Source: Rhizobium sp. CF122
GTDB taxonomy: Bacteria; Pseudomonadota; Alphaproteobacteria; Rhizobiales; Rhizobiaceae
Length of the DNA stretch: 64,000 bases
NCBI RefSeq assembly: GCF_000282035.1
Contig: NZ_AKKA01000072.1
Span: 140,241 to 204,240, forward strand
Direction of reading: 5' to 3'
A model generated the notes under the pieces. It had not been told where the DNA came from and did no database searches. It saw only the letters and a list, made by a program, of their open reading frames with translations. This document shows positions 17,543-27,014 of the stretch, piece after piece. A program made the position numbers and the translations under genes. Positions within the stretch are counted from its first letter, which is position 1. Every line of letters starts with the position of its first letter.

Positions 17543-17567
17543 GACCGCCTCTTGCAACGAGGCGGTC
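17543..17567. terminator. hairpin terminator between convergent genes
   Basis: GACCGCCTC at 17543-17551 pairs with GAGGCGGTC at 17559-17567 over a seven-base loop. It ends the ABC operon and, from the other side, the convergent small lipoprotein gene. No long T-run is present. Confidence 0.65.
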
Positions 17568-17582
17568 GGTTGGCGGCTCCGG

Positions 17583-17837
17583 CTATCGGCAGCGCGCCTC
17601 ATAGGTGCGGCCATATCGGTCACGATAAACACAATAGCCACGACGTTCGGTTGAGCGTCCAATCAGAGCGCCTGCAACACCGCCCGCCACGGCGCCAATG
17701 GCTGCGCCTCCCCAGCTGTTGCTGACGGCGCCGCCGATGATGGCGCCGGTACCGGCACCGATTGCGGTTCCCTTTTCGGTGGCTGTGCATGACGCCAATG
17801 CACCCATAAATGCGCCAACTAGAATAATTTTTCTCAT
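17583..17837 (-). CDS. glycine-zipper envelope protein
   Basis: 84 residues. The signal region MRKIILVGAFMGALASC ends in a plausible lipobox (GALASC). It is followed by a Gly/Ala repeat (GTAIGAGTGAIIGGAVSN, AAIGAVAGGVAGALIG), the glycine-zipper pattern of YMGG-like and OmpA-linked small envelope proteins, and a Cys-containing tail with Tyr and Arg. Such proteins sit in the periplasm or outer membrane and are often stress-induced; a possible EcfG-type promoter lies just upstream. It is monocistronic. Confidence 0.8.
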   Translation of the reverse strand: MRKIILVGAFMGALASCTATEKGTAIGAGTGAIIGGAVSNSWGGAAIGAVAGGVAGALIGRSTERRGYCVYRDRYGRTYEARCR

Positions 17838-17875
17838 CCGCTACTCCTGCGATTGTATTATTGGTTTGCCGGGTA

Positions 17876-17903
17876 GGAACTAAGTCCGCTGCCCCAAGGT
17901 TCC
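17876..17903. promoter_or_regulatory. possible EcfG (general stress sigma) promoter, quasi-symmetrical
   Basis: On the plus strand GGAAC (17876-17880) is followed after 17 bases by GGTT; on the minus strand GGAAC (17903-17899) is followed after 18 bases by GTT. Both resemble the GGAAC-N(17-19)-TT form known for RpoE2/EcfG in rhizobia. A nine-base inverted repeat CTAAGTCCG / CGGACTTAG (17880-17888, 17906-17914) overlaps. The minus copy would serve the glycine-zipper gene and the plus copy peptidase T. Confidence 0.4.
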
Positions 17904-18086
17904 ATCGGACTTAGGTCCGACGTGGCCCTCCCTCCGGCGGCCGCTTCGTCACCTTGGCTTCACACGGGACCGCGCAAAGACAACCATTTGTTGTTAAATG
18001 CGCTCGTCAGCGCCCGAATACTTCTGTTCACAACGCGTCCTCGACGGCTATACCGGGGCGACGCAAAAACATTGAATGGACCTGCC

Positions 18087-19319
18087 ATGACCGAAACCGT
18101 CCTCGATCGCTTTCTTCGCTATGTCGTCATCGATACCCAGTCGGATTCGGCATCATCGACACAGCCGTCGACCATGAAACAGAAGGACCTGGGGCGTTTG
18201 CTGGTCGACGAATTGTTGGCAATCGGCCTATCCGATGCTCATCTCGACGAGCATGGCTACGTTTATGCGACCGTTCCCTCGAATGTCGATAAAGCGGTTC
18301 CGGTCATATGCTTCTGCTCGCACATGGACACCGCTCCCGACTTCACCGGGACGAACGTGAAGCCGCAGATCGTGCACAACTATCAGGGTGGCGACATTCA
18401 GCTTTCCGGTGACAGGAAGCAGGTCATTCGGGTCAGTGACAATCCAGCTCTCAATGACCAGATTGGCAACGACATCGTGACTACCGACGGAACGACGCTG
18501 CTCGGCGCTGACGACAAGGCAGGCATTGCCGAGATCATGACGGCAGCGCAAATCCTCGTGGACGATCCCGACATCAGGCACGGAACCATCAAGCTGCTTT
18601 TCACGCCGGACGAGGAGATCGGCCGTGGCGTCGACAAGGTCGATCTGGCGAAGCTTGGCGCGCAGTTTGCCTATACGATGGACGGCGAAACCGCCGGGCA
18701 CATCGAAGACGAGACATTTTCGGCCGATGGCGTCGAGATCACCATTGAGGGCGTCGCCATCCATCCGGGCTTTGCGAAGGGTAAGATGGAGAATGCGATC
18801 AAGATCGCAGGCGCCATCATCGACCGGTTGCCGAGGAATGCCGCACCAGAGACGACCGAAGGACGAGAAGGCTTCATTCATCCGACCGGCGTCACCGGCT
18901 CGATGGAAAGGGCGGCTGTCAGCCTCATTGTCCGCGACTTTGAGGAAGCCGGTCTCATCGACAAGGAGAAACATCTCGAAGCACTGGTGCGCGAGATCAT
19001 GACTGACTATCCCGGTTCTTCCTATACCTTTCTCGTCAAGCAGACGTACCGCAATATGAAGGTCATGCTCGATCGCCACCCTCAGATTGTCGAGAACGCT
19101 GTGGAAGCTATTCGGCGAGCCGGCATGTCGCCAGTCCGGGGCAGTATCCGAGGCGGAACCGACGGTTCCCGTCTATCCTTCATGGGATTGCCATGCCCGA
19201 ACATCTTTGCTGGCGGCCATGCCTTTCACTCGCCGCGCGAATGGATCAGCAGGCAGGACATGGAGAAGGCCGTAGCCACGCTCGTCGAACTCGCGAAGGT
19301 ATGGGAGGAGCGGGCGTAA
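18087..19319 (+). CDS. pepT: peptidase T (tripeptide aminopeptidase)
   Basis: 410 residues from the ATG at 18087, which fits the usual 408-412; the in-frame upstream extension to 17922 reads as non-protein sequence. M20-family zinc ligands are visible: H in ICFCSHMDTAPD, D in TLLGADDKAGIAEI, EE in FTPDEEIGRGVD, D in TMDGETAGHIED and H in FAGGHAFHSPREW. The dimerisation lid is the central part (EGVAIHPGFAKGKM). The enzyme removes N-terminal residues from tripeptides in the cytoplasm. It stands alone, convergent with an XRE regulator gene, and recycles peptides; no operon partner is seen. Confidence 0.95.
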   Translation: MTETVLDRFLRYVVIDTQSDSASSTQPSTMKQKDLGRLLVDELLAIGLSDAHLDEHGYVYATVPSNVDKAVPVICFCSHMDTAPDFTGTNVKPQIVHNYQGGDIQLSGDRKQVIRVSDNPALNDQIGNDIVTTDGTTLLGADDKAGIAEIMTAAQILVDDPDIRHGTIKLLFTPDEEIGRGVDKVDLAKLGAQFAYTMDGETAGHIEDETFSADGVEITIEGVAIHPGFAKGKMENAIKIAGAIIDRLPRNAAPETTEGREGFIHPTGVTGSMERAAVSLIVRDFEEAGLIDKEKHLEALVREIMTDYPGSSYTFLVKQTYRNMKVMLDRHPQIVENAVEAIRRAGMSPVRGSIRGGTDGSRLSFMGLPCPNIFAGGHAFHSPREWISRQDMEKAVATLVELAKVWEERA

Positions 19320-19385
19320 GCGGCGCAGAAGACTGTACGCTTACAACCAGCGGGTCGCAATCTCACCCGTGCGGCAGTATCCCAC

Positions 19386-19877
19386 TCAGGCGAAAGTCTC
19401 GCCCGGTTTCGACCGCCCCGTCGCAATGTCGCGTCCTTCCTGAGCCTGCGCCATCGCCTTGACCAAGGCGACAATCTTTTCGCGCAGTTGAGTATCGGTG
19501 ATTTGCAGGAAAGCGCGGTTGAGGGCGAGGCCTTCCTTCGAATGCAGGAATTCGGCAACGGGGTCGGCCGCGACAGTCATTTCAGATCCGGCCAAGCTCC
19601 GTGGCTCGGAGTCGTCCTTTTGAAAGAAGAAGCTCGGAGACGTGCTCAGTACCTCGGCAATCCGTTGCAGTCGGCTGGCACCGATCCGGTTCAGACCTTT
19701 TTCGTATTTCTGCACCTGTTGGAATGTAACACCTATCTGATCGGCCAGTTTTTCCTGGCTAAGACCAAGCAGTTGTCTGCGCATCCTCACGCGAGAACCG
19801 ACATAGGTATCGATGGCATTCGGCGTCTTTGCATTCATCGTCAATGTTTCCATGAGCCGGGCTGGTGTCGCGATCAT
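19386..19877 (-). CDS. XRE-family transcriptional regulator
   Basis: 163 residues from the ATG at 19877, picked because GGAGG stands seven bases before it; the frame extends ten codons further upstream without such a site. The HTH lies at about residues 20-75 (RVRMRRQLLGLSQEKLADQI, then VTFQQVQKYEKGLNRIGASR) and is a classic Cro/C1 domain, followed by a helical tail with FLHSKEGLALNRAF. This form, with a C-terminal extension, is very common in rhizobia in several copies, and few have known targets. It is convergent with pepT and separated from the next gene by 189 bases that hold nothing clear. Confidence 0.85.
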   Translation of the reverse strand: MIATPARLMETLTMNAKTPNAIDTYVGSRVRMRRQLLGLSQEKLADQIGVTFQQVQKYEKGLNRIGASRLQRIAEVLSTSPSFFFQKDDSEPRSLAGSEMTVAADPVAEFLHSKEGLALNRAFLQITDTQLREKIVALVKAMAQAQEGRDIATGRSKPGETFA

Positions 19878-20066
19878 CGCTCGACCTCCGGTATACAGCA
19901 CTCTCATGAAATGTGTATTAGCCGTCGACCAAATTCAATTGTTAGTTCATACGACCTGCGTAATATCATCTGGCAGAAATCAGACACTCACCGCAACAAG
20001 GTAGAACAGCACTGCAACCAGACCTTAGGTCGACGGCGACCGTGCTGGATGCGCCGAAGCACTCGG

Positions 20067-20339
20067 TCAACGCTTGAAGCGAATTGGCCGGATTTCCCTG
20101 TGCACGATCTTCAGCGACCTGTCAGGTTGTATCATGTAGGTCTCATCGATCTGCCGGCCCCACTGATCAATGAAGTTGTGCGGGAAGGTCGACCCGGGCG
20201 GGGACTTCGTCAACTTGGTGCGCGGCTGGCCGCCATAGGTGACGCTGCCCGGGATCGGATCGAGACCCGGCGAAGAAAAGTCCTTCGTCGTGCACCCGAC
20301 AAGTGCGAGGACACCAATCAACGCAAGGGCCTTCTTCAT
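20067..20339 (-). CDS. small lipoprotein of unknown function
   Basis: 90 residues. MKKALALIGVLALVGCTTKD is a clear type II signal peptide with lipobox LVGC, so the mature protein of about 75 residues is lipid-anchored. The mature part contains a Gly/Pro-rich segment and the charged YMIQPDRSLKIVHREIRP, with no family I recognise. AAGG lies near the ATG. It is flanked by unrelated genes and appears monocistronic. Confidence 0.75.
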   Translation of the reverse strand: MKKALALIGVLALVGCTTKDFSSPGLDPIPGSVTYGGQPRTKLTKSPPGSTFPHNFIDQWGRQIDETYMIQPDRSLKIVHREIRPIRFKR

Positions 20340-20453
20340 GGTACCCTCGACCGTTTTGTTTCATTCCTGAAGCATATATGCAATCAATCGGGCCGGAACA
20401 GATGCCGTCTGGCGCAAGAATTCAGCAGGTCCGCCGCAACGCTTGCCCAACGC

Positions 20454-21614
20454 CTATAACAGGCCCCGCTTTGCAAGATTTGCCATCAGCGCGGTGATAC
20501 CGAAAGTCCAGGGAGAGCACTCGGTCGAGAGCCGCACGGTATTGACGAGCGAGCCGAGGCCCGCCGACGAAATTTCGACGACATCGCCCACCTTGTGGGT
20601 AAACCCCTGGTTTGGTGCGTCACGATCCTGTGTCGGGGCAAACAGCGTCCCCAAGAACAGCATGAAGCCATCGGGGTACTGATGGTGAGGCCCGCAGGTC
20701 TGCTTGACGAGGTCGCACGGATCTCGGCTGATCTTCGACATCGAACTCTTTCCGTGAAGGATGAATCCATCTGTCCCAGTAACCTTGAGATCGAGTTCCG
20801 CCCTGCGGACCTCATCGAGGCTATAGCTCTCATCAAAGAGGCGAATGAATGGACCGATCGAGCACGACGCATTGTTGTCCTTTGCCTTGCCGAGGAGCAG
20901 CGCCGAACGGCCTTCGACGTCACGCAGATTGACGTCGTTGCCAAGCGTTGCACCCTTGATCTCGCCGCGGCTGTTGACGGCAAGCACGATCTCGGGCTCC
21001 GGGTTGTTCCAGCTCGAGATCGGATGCAGGCCGACATCGGCGCCCCAGCCGACAGACGAGAGCACCGGTGACTTCGTGAACACCTCGGCGTCCGGTCCGA
21101 TGCCAACCTCGAGATATTGAGACCACATGCCTTCCTCGATCAGCGCCTGCTTGACCTTCAAGGCTTCCGGCGAGCCTGCCTTCAGGTTGTTGAGGCTACC
21201 GCCGATCAGCGTACTGACGCGCTCGCGGATCGCGGCGGCGCGATCTGGATTTCCGGCCGCCTTCTCTTCGATCACGCGTTCGATCATCGACTGAGCGAAT
21301 GTCACCCCACAGGCCTTGATCGCCTGGAGGTCGGCCGGAGCAAGCAGATGGACGCGAGACGGGTCAGGCGTTCCGATACCAACGGCGTCGACTTCCTTGA
21401 GCGCGCCGAGCACAGGACCGCGCGCAGCGCGCACGAAGGCAGCCGGGTCGACCTGCTCCAGCAGTGCGCTCAACGTCGGCACGGTCTTGGAGGTGATGTC
21501 GACCAGATGGCCATCCCGAACCACCACGACGCATGGACCTCGGACAGCAGGGTTCCAGGCACGACCGATAAACAAGCCGCCAGCGGCGACAGCGTCCAGA
21601 AGAGTGTAAGACAT
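20454..21614 (-). CDS. FAH-family 2-keto-3-deoxy-sugar-acid dehydratase (XylX/AraD-like)
   Basis: 386 residues with the fumarylacetoacetate-hydrolase fold at the C-terminus: WNNPEPEIVLAVNSRGEIKG carries the metal-binding Glu residues, followed by GNDVNLRDVEGRSALLLGKAKD. The extended N-terminal domain (LLDAVAAGGLFIGRAW) and the length match the enzymes that dehydrate 2-keto-3-deoxy-D-xylonate or L-arabinonate in the non-phosphorylative pentose route. That reading is strengthened by the sugar-acid dehydratase gene just upstream on the same strand, which makes exactly this substrate. A rho-independent terminator lies between the two genes, so this gene may also use its own promoter within 21615-21760. 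Confidence 0.85.
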   Translation of the reverse strand: MSYTLLDAVAAGGLFIGRAWNPAVRGPCVVVVRDGHLVDITSKTVPTLSALLEQVDPAAFVRAARGPVLGALKEVDAVGIGTPDPSRVHLLAPADLQAIKACGVTFAQSMIERVIEEKAAGNPDRAAAIRERVSTLIGGSLNNLKAGSPEALKVKQALIEEGMWSQYLEVGIGPDAEVFTKSPVLSSVGWGADVGLHPISSWNNPEPEIVLAVNSRGEIKGATLGNDVNLRDVEGRSALLLGKAKDNNASCSIGPFIRLFDESYSLDEVRRAELDLKVTGTDGFILHGKSSMSKISRDPCDLVKQTCGPHHQYPDGFMLFLGTLFAPTQDRDAPNQGFTHKVGDVVEISSAGLGSLVNTVRLSTECSPWTFGITALMANLAKRGLL

Positions 21615-21760
21615 CGATGTGTTCCGTCACGCGAGCGATGGAGGCGCTCAAAATCAAAACGAACCAGCCGCCCTCCAACCCGACGGCGCGGGGAAATCGA
21701 CCACAATAGATGCCCGTCGGCAAGGTCAAAACCAATCAATCTCGACCTCGTTTCGAAAAT

Positions 21761-21796
21761 GAAAAAGGGCGCGGTGCCGGAGTTGGCAACGCGCCC
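21761..21796 (-). terminator. rho-independent terminator of the sugar-acid dehydratase gene
   Basis: GGGCGCG (21767-21773) pairs with CGCGCCC (21790-21796), with TGCC/GGCA pairing further in. Read on the minus strand, the stem is followed by TTTTTC. It lies 55 bases after the dehydratase stop. Confidence 0.75.
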
Positions 21797-21850
21797 ATTG
21801 TGCATGATCAGCCGTGGCTCACGTAACGTGCACTACTGCACGCCGGCGGC

Positions 21851-23686
21851 TTAGTGGTTGTCGCGCGGGATACCCTTGGTCTGTGCGATGCGCTGGTACT
21901 TGACGGCGGGCTCGAGCACGGCGCCGGTTTCCATCTGACCGACATAGGTACGCTGGATTTCCTGCCAGGGCGTCTGGCTCTCCGGATAGACATAACCACC
22001 GGCTGCCTCGAGCGCCTTGCGCCGTTCGGCAAGCTCCTCGTTGCTGATGAGGATGTCGGCCGTCCCCTTCTTGAGGTCGATGCGAACCTGGTCGCCGGTC
22101 TTCAGCAGCGCGAGCCCACCGCCAGCTGCCGCTTCCGGCGAAGCGTTGAGGATGGAGGGGGAGCCAGAGGTGCCGGACTGACGACCGTCACCGATGCAGG
22201 GCAGCGCGGTGATGCCCTGCTTCAAGAGGTAGTCGGGGGCGCGCATGTTGACGACCTCGGCTGCACCCGGATAGCCGATCGGGCCGGCTCCGCGCATGAA
22301 GAGGATCGTCGAGGCGTCAATCGCCAGCGACGGGTCGTCGATGCGGTGATGGTAATCTTCCGGTCCGTCGAAGACGACCGCGCGGCCAACGAAGGCTTCT
22401 GGATCGTTCGGGTTGGAGAGGTAACGCTGACGGAATTCAGGCGAGATCACGCTCGTCTTCATGATTGCGGACGAGAAGAGATTGCCGCGCAGGACGCGGA
22501 AGCCGGCACGCTCCTTCAGCGGTCGCTCGAACGGGCGAATGACCTTGTCGTCTTCGATCGTCGCCGTTGTGTAGTTCTCGCCGACAGTCTTGCCGTTGAC
22601 GGTCATCGCACTTGTATTGAGGAGATCATGCTTGATCAGTTCGCCCATCACGGCAGGAACGCCACCGGCATGGTAGTAGTCCTCGCCGAGATATTCGCCG
22701 GCCGGCTGCAAGTTGACGAGGAGCGGAATTTCCTCGCCGTAGGTCTGCCAGTCGTCGACCGTCAGTTCAACGCCGACATGGCGTGCCAGAGCGTTCAGGT
22801 GGATCGGCGCGTTGGTGGAACCACCGATTGCGGAGTTGACCTTGATCGCGTTGATGAAGGCTTCCTTGGTCAGGATGTCGGACGGCTTCAGGTCTTCGCG
22901 CACCATCTCGACGATGCGAAGGCCGGTTTCATAGGAAACTTCCTGACGGTCGCGGTAGGGGGCCGGAATTGCCGCGCCACCCGGCAGTTGCATGCCCAGC
23001 GCTTCGGCAAGCGAGTTCATTGTCGTCGCCGTGCCCATCGTGTTGCAGTAGCCGGTCGAGGGTGCGGAGGATGCGACGAGCTTGACGAAGCCCTGATAGT
23101 CGATTTCGCCGCGCGCCATCATTTCGCGGGCCTTCCAGACAATTGTGCCGGAGCCCGTACGCTCGCCGCGGAACCAGCCGTTCAGCATAGGACCGACCGA
23201 GAGCGCGATCGCCGGAATGTTGACGGTGGCCGCGGCCATGAGACAGGCCGGCGTCGTCTTGTCGCAACCGATCGTCAGGACTACGCCGTCGAGCGGATAG
23301 CCGTAGAGAACCTCGACAAGGCCGAGATAGGAGAGGTTGCGGTCGAGACCGGCGGTCGGGCGCTTGCCGGTTTCCTGGATCGGATGCACCGGGAATTCAA
23401 TGGCGATACCGCCAGCGTCACGAATGCCTTCGCGAACGCGCTTGGCAAGCTCGATATGGTGACGATTGCACGGCGACAGGTCCGAGCCAGTCTGTGCGAT
23501 ACCGATGATCGGCCTTCCCGACTGCAGCTCTTCCTGGCTCAGACCGAAGTTCATGTAACGCTCCAGGTAGAGCGCGGTCATGTCGGGGTTTGCCAGATTG
23601 TCGAACCAGGCCTTGGAGCGAAGCTGGCGCGATCCGTCCTGCTCTTGAACTGCGTTCTGATTCGGGGAGGGATTTTTCTCAACCAC
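21851..23686 (-). CDS. IlvD/Edd-family sugar-acid dehydratase (xylonate/arabinonate type)
   Basis: About 611 residues from a GTG at 23686 with AAGGAA upstream; an in-frame ATG at 23725 is the alternative. The Fe-S cysteines are seen in [29 protein letters not shown] and [15 protein letters not shown], and the C-terminal half has [20 protein letters not shown]. The opening [19 protein letters not shown] is the pattern of the pentonate dehydratases (Caulobacter XylD, Rhizobium L-arabinonate dehydratase) rather than IlvD proper. The enzyme would turn a pentonate into its 2-keto-3-deoxy acid, the substrate of the FAH-family enzyme encoded downstream. The LysR gene divergent at 23804 is the probable regulator. 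Xylonate versus arabinonate cannot be settled by eye. Confidence 0.9.
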   Translation of the reverse strand: MVEKNPSPNQNAVQEQDGSRQLRSKAWFDNLANPDMTALYLERYMNFGLSQEELQSGRPIIGIAQTGSDLSPCNRHHIELAKRVREGIRDAGGIAIEFPVHPIQETGKRPTAGLDRNLSYLGLVEVLYGYPLDGVVLTIGCDKTTPACLMAAATVNIPAIALSVGPMLNGWFRGERTGSGTIVWKAREMMARGEIDYQGFVKLVASSAPSTGYCNTMGTATTMNSLAEALGMQLPGGAAIPAPYRDRQEVSYETGLRIVEMVREDLKPSDILTKEAFINAIKVNSAIGGSTNAPIHLNALARHVGVELTVDDWQTYGEEIPLLVNLQPAGEYLGEDYYHAGGVPAVMGELIKHDLLNTSAMTVNGKTVGENYTTATIEDDKVIRPFERPLKERAGFRVLRGNLFSSAIMKTSVISPEFRQRYLSNPNDPEAFVGRAVVFDGPEDYHHRIDDPSLAIDASTILFMRGAGPIGYPGAAEVVNMRAPDYLLKQGITALPCIGDGRQSGTSGSPSILNASPEAAAGGGLALLKTGDQVRIDLKKGTADILISNEELAERRKALEAAGGYVYPESQTPWQEIQRTYVGQMETGAVLEPAVKYQRIAQTKGIPRDNH

Positions 23687-23803
23687 GATGAATTTCCTTG
23701 CTTTGAAGCCGCTGTTGTCATGCACTTAGCTGATCGATACAGGAATGTATAATCAGTCTTTCGCATTTTGATATGCAAATATCTTATATCGAGTGAGGCA
23801 ATC

Positions 23804-24712
23804 GTGGGATTAGATGGTTTCAGACTGCGGCACCTGAAGATGCTCGTGGCGCTCAGCGAGCACGGCAAGCTCGGCGTCGTTGCCGAAATGTTTGGCATCT
23901 CGCAACCGGCCCTGTCGAGAACCCTCAATGAGCTGGAGCAAATGTCTGGGCACCAGCTCTTCGAACGACACAATCGTGGCCTCGTCCCCACCCCTCAGGG
24001 CGAAGTGATCGTTCGCCACGCCAAAATGCTGATCTCCGAAGCACAACGCGCAGAATATGAAATGGTTGTCGCAGCTGCCGGGCAGGGCGGCAGCGTGGCA
24101 TTCGGCACGATCATGACGCCGGCAGCCGATTACGTTGCCCCTGCGCTGAAACGGATCTTCGAAACCCACCCGACGATCGACATCAGCATCTCCGTTGGCA
24201 GCAGCGACGTGCTTCTCGAGGATGTGCTGAACAGAAGGCTCGACTTTGCCGTCTGCCGCATTCCAAGTGGCATGAACCCACTCTGGTTCGACTATCTGCC
24301 GGTCGGCCAGGAGACGCTGCGTGTCATCGTGGCCGTGGATCACCCGCTCTCGGCCAAGCCTGTCGTCACCGAGGACGATCTCAGGCACCTGAGCTGGGTG
24401 CTCCAGCCGCATGGCTCGTTCCTTCGACAGGTCATCGATGATTTCATCCGTCGTCACGGCATCGTGCCAGCAAGCGTCGTTTCGACTTCCGATGCGCTTT
24501 TGACCATGTTGCTGATATTGCAGAGCCAGCGGCTCGGCATCTTTGCCGAGCCCGTGGCAGCCCTGCTCGAGCGGCATGGTCTCGTTAAGGCGCTGCAGAT
24601 AGAGGGCGATATCTCCGTCCCAGGTTTTGGCCTCGTCAAACTCAAGGAACGCGAACTGTCTGCCTCCGCCGAGCTTGTCTACAATGTGTTTGCCACAACG
24701 CGAAACCCTTAA
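23804..24712 (+). CDS. LysR-family regulator of the sugar-acid genes
   Basis: About 302 residues from the GTG at 23804, which has GAGG just before it; the upstream in-frame ATG at 23768 lacks one. The N-terminal HTH (LKMLVALSEHGKLGVVAEMF, GISQPALSRTLNELEQMSGH) and effector domain (GSVAFGTIMTPAADYVAPAL) are complete. The sequence has the look of the GbpR branch, known in Agrobacterium for controlling sugar-binding-protein genes, but that is my recollection of a family pattern. It is divergent from the sugar-acid dehydratase gene with about 120 bases between, the normal LysR arrangement, and would sense a pentonate or its keto acid. Confidence 0.9.
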   Translation: MGLDGFRLRHLKMLVALSEHGKLGVVAEMFGISQPALSRTLNELEQMSGHQLFERHNRGLVPTPQGEVIVRHAKMLISEAQRAEYEMVVAAAGQGGSVAFGTIMTPAADYVAPALKRIFETHPTIDISISVGSSDVLLEDVLNRRLDFAVCRIPSGMNPLWFDYLPVGQETLRVIVAVDHPLSAKPVVTEDDLRHLSWVLQPHGSFLRQVIDDFIRRHGIVPASVVSTSDALLTMLLILQSQRLGIFAEPVAALLERHGLVKALQIEGDISVPGFGLVKLKERELSASAELVYNVFATTRNP

Positions 24713-24733
24713 TGCGGCGCCGCCTCCAACAGC

Positions 24734-25642
24734 CTAAGGCGCATACTGCGTGACCATGCGCGCATCGCGGCGGAAATCGGAAGGTGACATGCCCGCAATA
24801 TGGCGAAACGACTTGTTGAAGGCGCTGATCGAGCCGAATCCGCTGTCCATTGCGACCTGCAACACGTTTGCCTCGTCGTTCATCAACATCGCTTGCGCGC
24901 GCGACAGGCGCAGCAGATTGACATATTTGCTGAGCGTCATGCCGGTCGTCTTCTTGAACAGGTTCATCGCATATTTCGGGTGAAGGTCGGCCGCACGAGC
25001 GATATCGACCGAATCAATTTCCTGTAGGAAGTTGACGGCGATGAAGTCGCACATGCGCGCCACACTGCGCGAGGATTGCGGATAGCACTGCTCGATATCG
25101 TCAGCATCGGTCGGCCCGAGTGTCGGAATCATGGAATAGGGCTCCAGTGCGATTCGCTCCACCCGCAACATCATCTCGTCGACGGCGTGCTGCGCCTTGG
25201 CAGGGTCGCCTGACTTGGCGTAGCGCACCCAGCGTGGAAAGTTTTCCCGGTCGGCGGCGTCGGTTGCCGAGGTGAACAGGATCTCGCCCTTCATCAGGCG
25301 GCTGGAAATGTTGATCGGCAGGCGCATGCGGAAGAAGTAGACGAGCGGAAGATGCCCGCCGGCATAGATCGCGTCCTCGGAGCAATCGTCCATCTGGTGC
25401 GGCTGCCCGCCCCAGAACAGGCACATGTCGCCCGCCCGCATGGTGATTTCGCAACCATTCACGCGATAGTGGACGCTCCCCTGCATGATGTAGTTCACTT
25501 CAACCTGTACATGCCAATGCGGCATCAACATGACTGGCGGGTGGTTGTGAAACATCTGAAGGGCCGTCGGCAACCCTTCGATACTGCTTGCTCCCGGCTG
25601 ATAGACAGCCCGCCTTACGATCTTACTTTCCGCCAAATCCAT
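24734..25642 (-). CDS. AraC-family regulator (MelR-like)
   Basis: 302 residues. The N-terminal cupin half contains MLMPHWHVQVEVNYIMQGSV and MRAGDMCLFWGGQPHQM, resembling MelR-type sugar sensors. The C-terminal double HTH is complete: VDIARAADLHPKYAMNLFKK, then VLQVAMDSGFGSISAFNKSF. It lies divergent to, and 86 bases from, the ABC importer that starts at 25729, so it is very likely its activator in response to the imported sugar. It is convergent with the LysR gene (21-base gap). Confidence 0.9.
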   Translation of the reverse strand: MDLAESKIVRRAVYQPGASSIEGLPTALQMFHNHPPVMLMPHWHVQVEVNYIMQGSVHYRVNGCEITMRAGDMCLFWGGQPHQMDDCSEDAIYAGGHLPLVYFFRMRLPINISSRLMKGEILFTSATDAADRENFPRWVRYAKSGDPAKAQHAVDEMMLRVERIALEPYSMIPTLGPTDADDIEQCYPQSSRSVARMCDFIAVNFLQEIDSVDIARAADLHPKYAMNLFKKTTGMTLSKYVNLLRLSRAQAMLMNDEANVLQVAMDSGFGSISAFNKSFRHIAGMSPSDFRRDARMVTQYAP

Positions 25643-25728
25643 GTTCCCTTTTTAGGAGACAGCGGCTCCCTTCCAGATAGTCTAGCCGCGTTCACTAAGG
25701 GACGGCAATTGAAAAGGGAGGATTTTCA

Positions 25729-27006
25729 ATGCGCTTCAAACTTATCGGTGCGACCGCTGTTGTCGCGCTGCTTGCTTCCGGTTCTGCGTTCGCGCAGCAG
25801 TCGGGCAATCTCACCATCTGGAGCTGGAATATCGCCGCATCGGCGCTGAAGTCCACGCTCGAGGGCTTCAACAAGCAGCATCCGGACATCAAGGTCACGG
25901 TCGAGGACCTCGGCAACCAGCAGGTGTTCGACAAGATGCTGGCTGCCTGCGCTGCCGGCGGCGAAGGACTGCCGGACATCGTCAGCGTCGAGAATTTCGA
26001 AGCGGAAATCTTCTGGAGCCGCTTTCCCGACTGCTTCGCCAACCTGAAAGAGCTGGGCTACACCCCAGAAATTCAGGCAAAGTTCCCAGACTTCAAGCGC
26101 ACCGAGCTAGAAGTCGGGGATGTTGCCTACGCCATGCCCTGGGATTCGGGCCCGGTCGCTGTCTTTTATCGCCGCGACTTCTATGAAAAGGCAGGCGTTG
26201 ATCCGTCGACCATCAAGACCTGGGACGATTTCATTGCAGCCGGCAAGAAGATCTCCGCAGCCAATCCGGGCGTCGTCATGGCGCAAGCTGACTTCAACGG
26301 CGACAGCGAATGGTTCCGCATGATTTCCAACGAGCAGGGCTGCGGCTACTTCTCGACGGATGGCCAGACGATTACCATCAATCAGCCGGCCTGCGTTGCG
26401 ACGCTCGAAAAGGTCAAGCAGATGAAGGACGCCGGCACGCTGACGGCAGCCATCTGGGATGAGAAGATCCAGGCCAATACGGCAGGAAAGGCGGCCAGCC
26501 AGATGTATGGCGGCTGGTACGAAGGCACGATCAGGTCCGGCTCCCCCGATCTTTCCGGCAAGTGGGGCGTCTACACGATGCCAAGCCTGACGGCCGATGG
26601 CCCGCATGCGGCAAACCTTGGTGGTTCGTCGCTCGCAATCGCTGCCAACTCGCAGAACAAGGAAGCCGCCTGGACCTACATCAACTACGCTCTTGGCACC
26701 AATGAGGGCCAGGTGACGATGCTGAAGTCCTTCGGTCTCGTTCCGTCGCTTTTGACCGCCGTTCAGGACCCGTTCGTCAACGAGCCGCAACCTTTCTGGG
26801 GCGGGCAGAAGGTCTGGGTCGATATCCTGTCGACCCTCCCGAAGATCGTTCCGAGCCGCGGCACGGCTTTCCAGACGGACGCCGACTCGATCTACAGGGC
26901 AGCGCAGACGAAGTACTTCGCCGGCGGCTACCCCGACGCGAAGGCCGCGCTCGATGACGCCGCAAACCAGATCGCCACGGCGACAGGTCTTCCCATTGCG
27001 AAATGA
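25729..27006 (+). CDS. ABC sugar-binding protein
   Basis: 425 residues. A Sec signal (MRFKLIGATAVVALLASGSA, cut after FAQQ) leads to a family-1 solute-binding fold: GNLTIWSWNIAASALKSTLE, DLGNQQVFDKMLAACAAGGE, VAYAMPWDSGPVAVFYRRDF and AAWTYINYALGTNEG. It captures a sugar or oligosaccharide in the periplasm for the downstream permeases. GGGAGGA stands before the ATG. The protein is followed by an eight-base-pair hairpin before the permease genes. The AraC neighbour, of MelR type, hints at an alpha-galactoside or similar sugar, without proof. Confidence 0.93.
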   Translation: MRFKLIGATAVVALLASGSAFAQQSGNLTIWSWNIAASALKSTLEGFNKQHPDIKVTVEDLGNQQVFDKMLAACAAGGEGLPDIVSVENFEAEIFWSRFPDCFANLKELGYTPEIQAKFPDFKRTELEVGDVAYAMPWDSGPVAVFYRRDFYEKAGVDPSTIKTWDDFIAAGKKISAANPGVVMAQADFNGDSEWFRMISNEQGCGYFSTDGQTITINQPACVATLEKVKQMKDAGTLTAAIWDEKIQANTAGKAASQMYGGWYEGTIRSGSPDLSGKWGVYTMPSLTADGPHAANLGGSSLAIAANSQNKEAAWTYINYALGTNEGQVTMLKSFGLVPSLLTAVQDPFVNEPQPFWGGQKVWVDILSTLPKIVPSRGTAFQTDADSIYRAAQTKYFAGGYPDAKAALDDAANQIATATGLPIAK

Positions 27007-27014
27007 GTAACGGT

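Noticed and set aside
21854..23752. 632-codon plus-strand open frame opposite the sugar-acid dehydratase gene
   Set aside because: It mirrors the full dehydratase gene and has no motifs of its own; codon bias on the minus strand explains the absence of stops.
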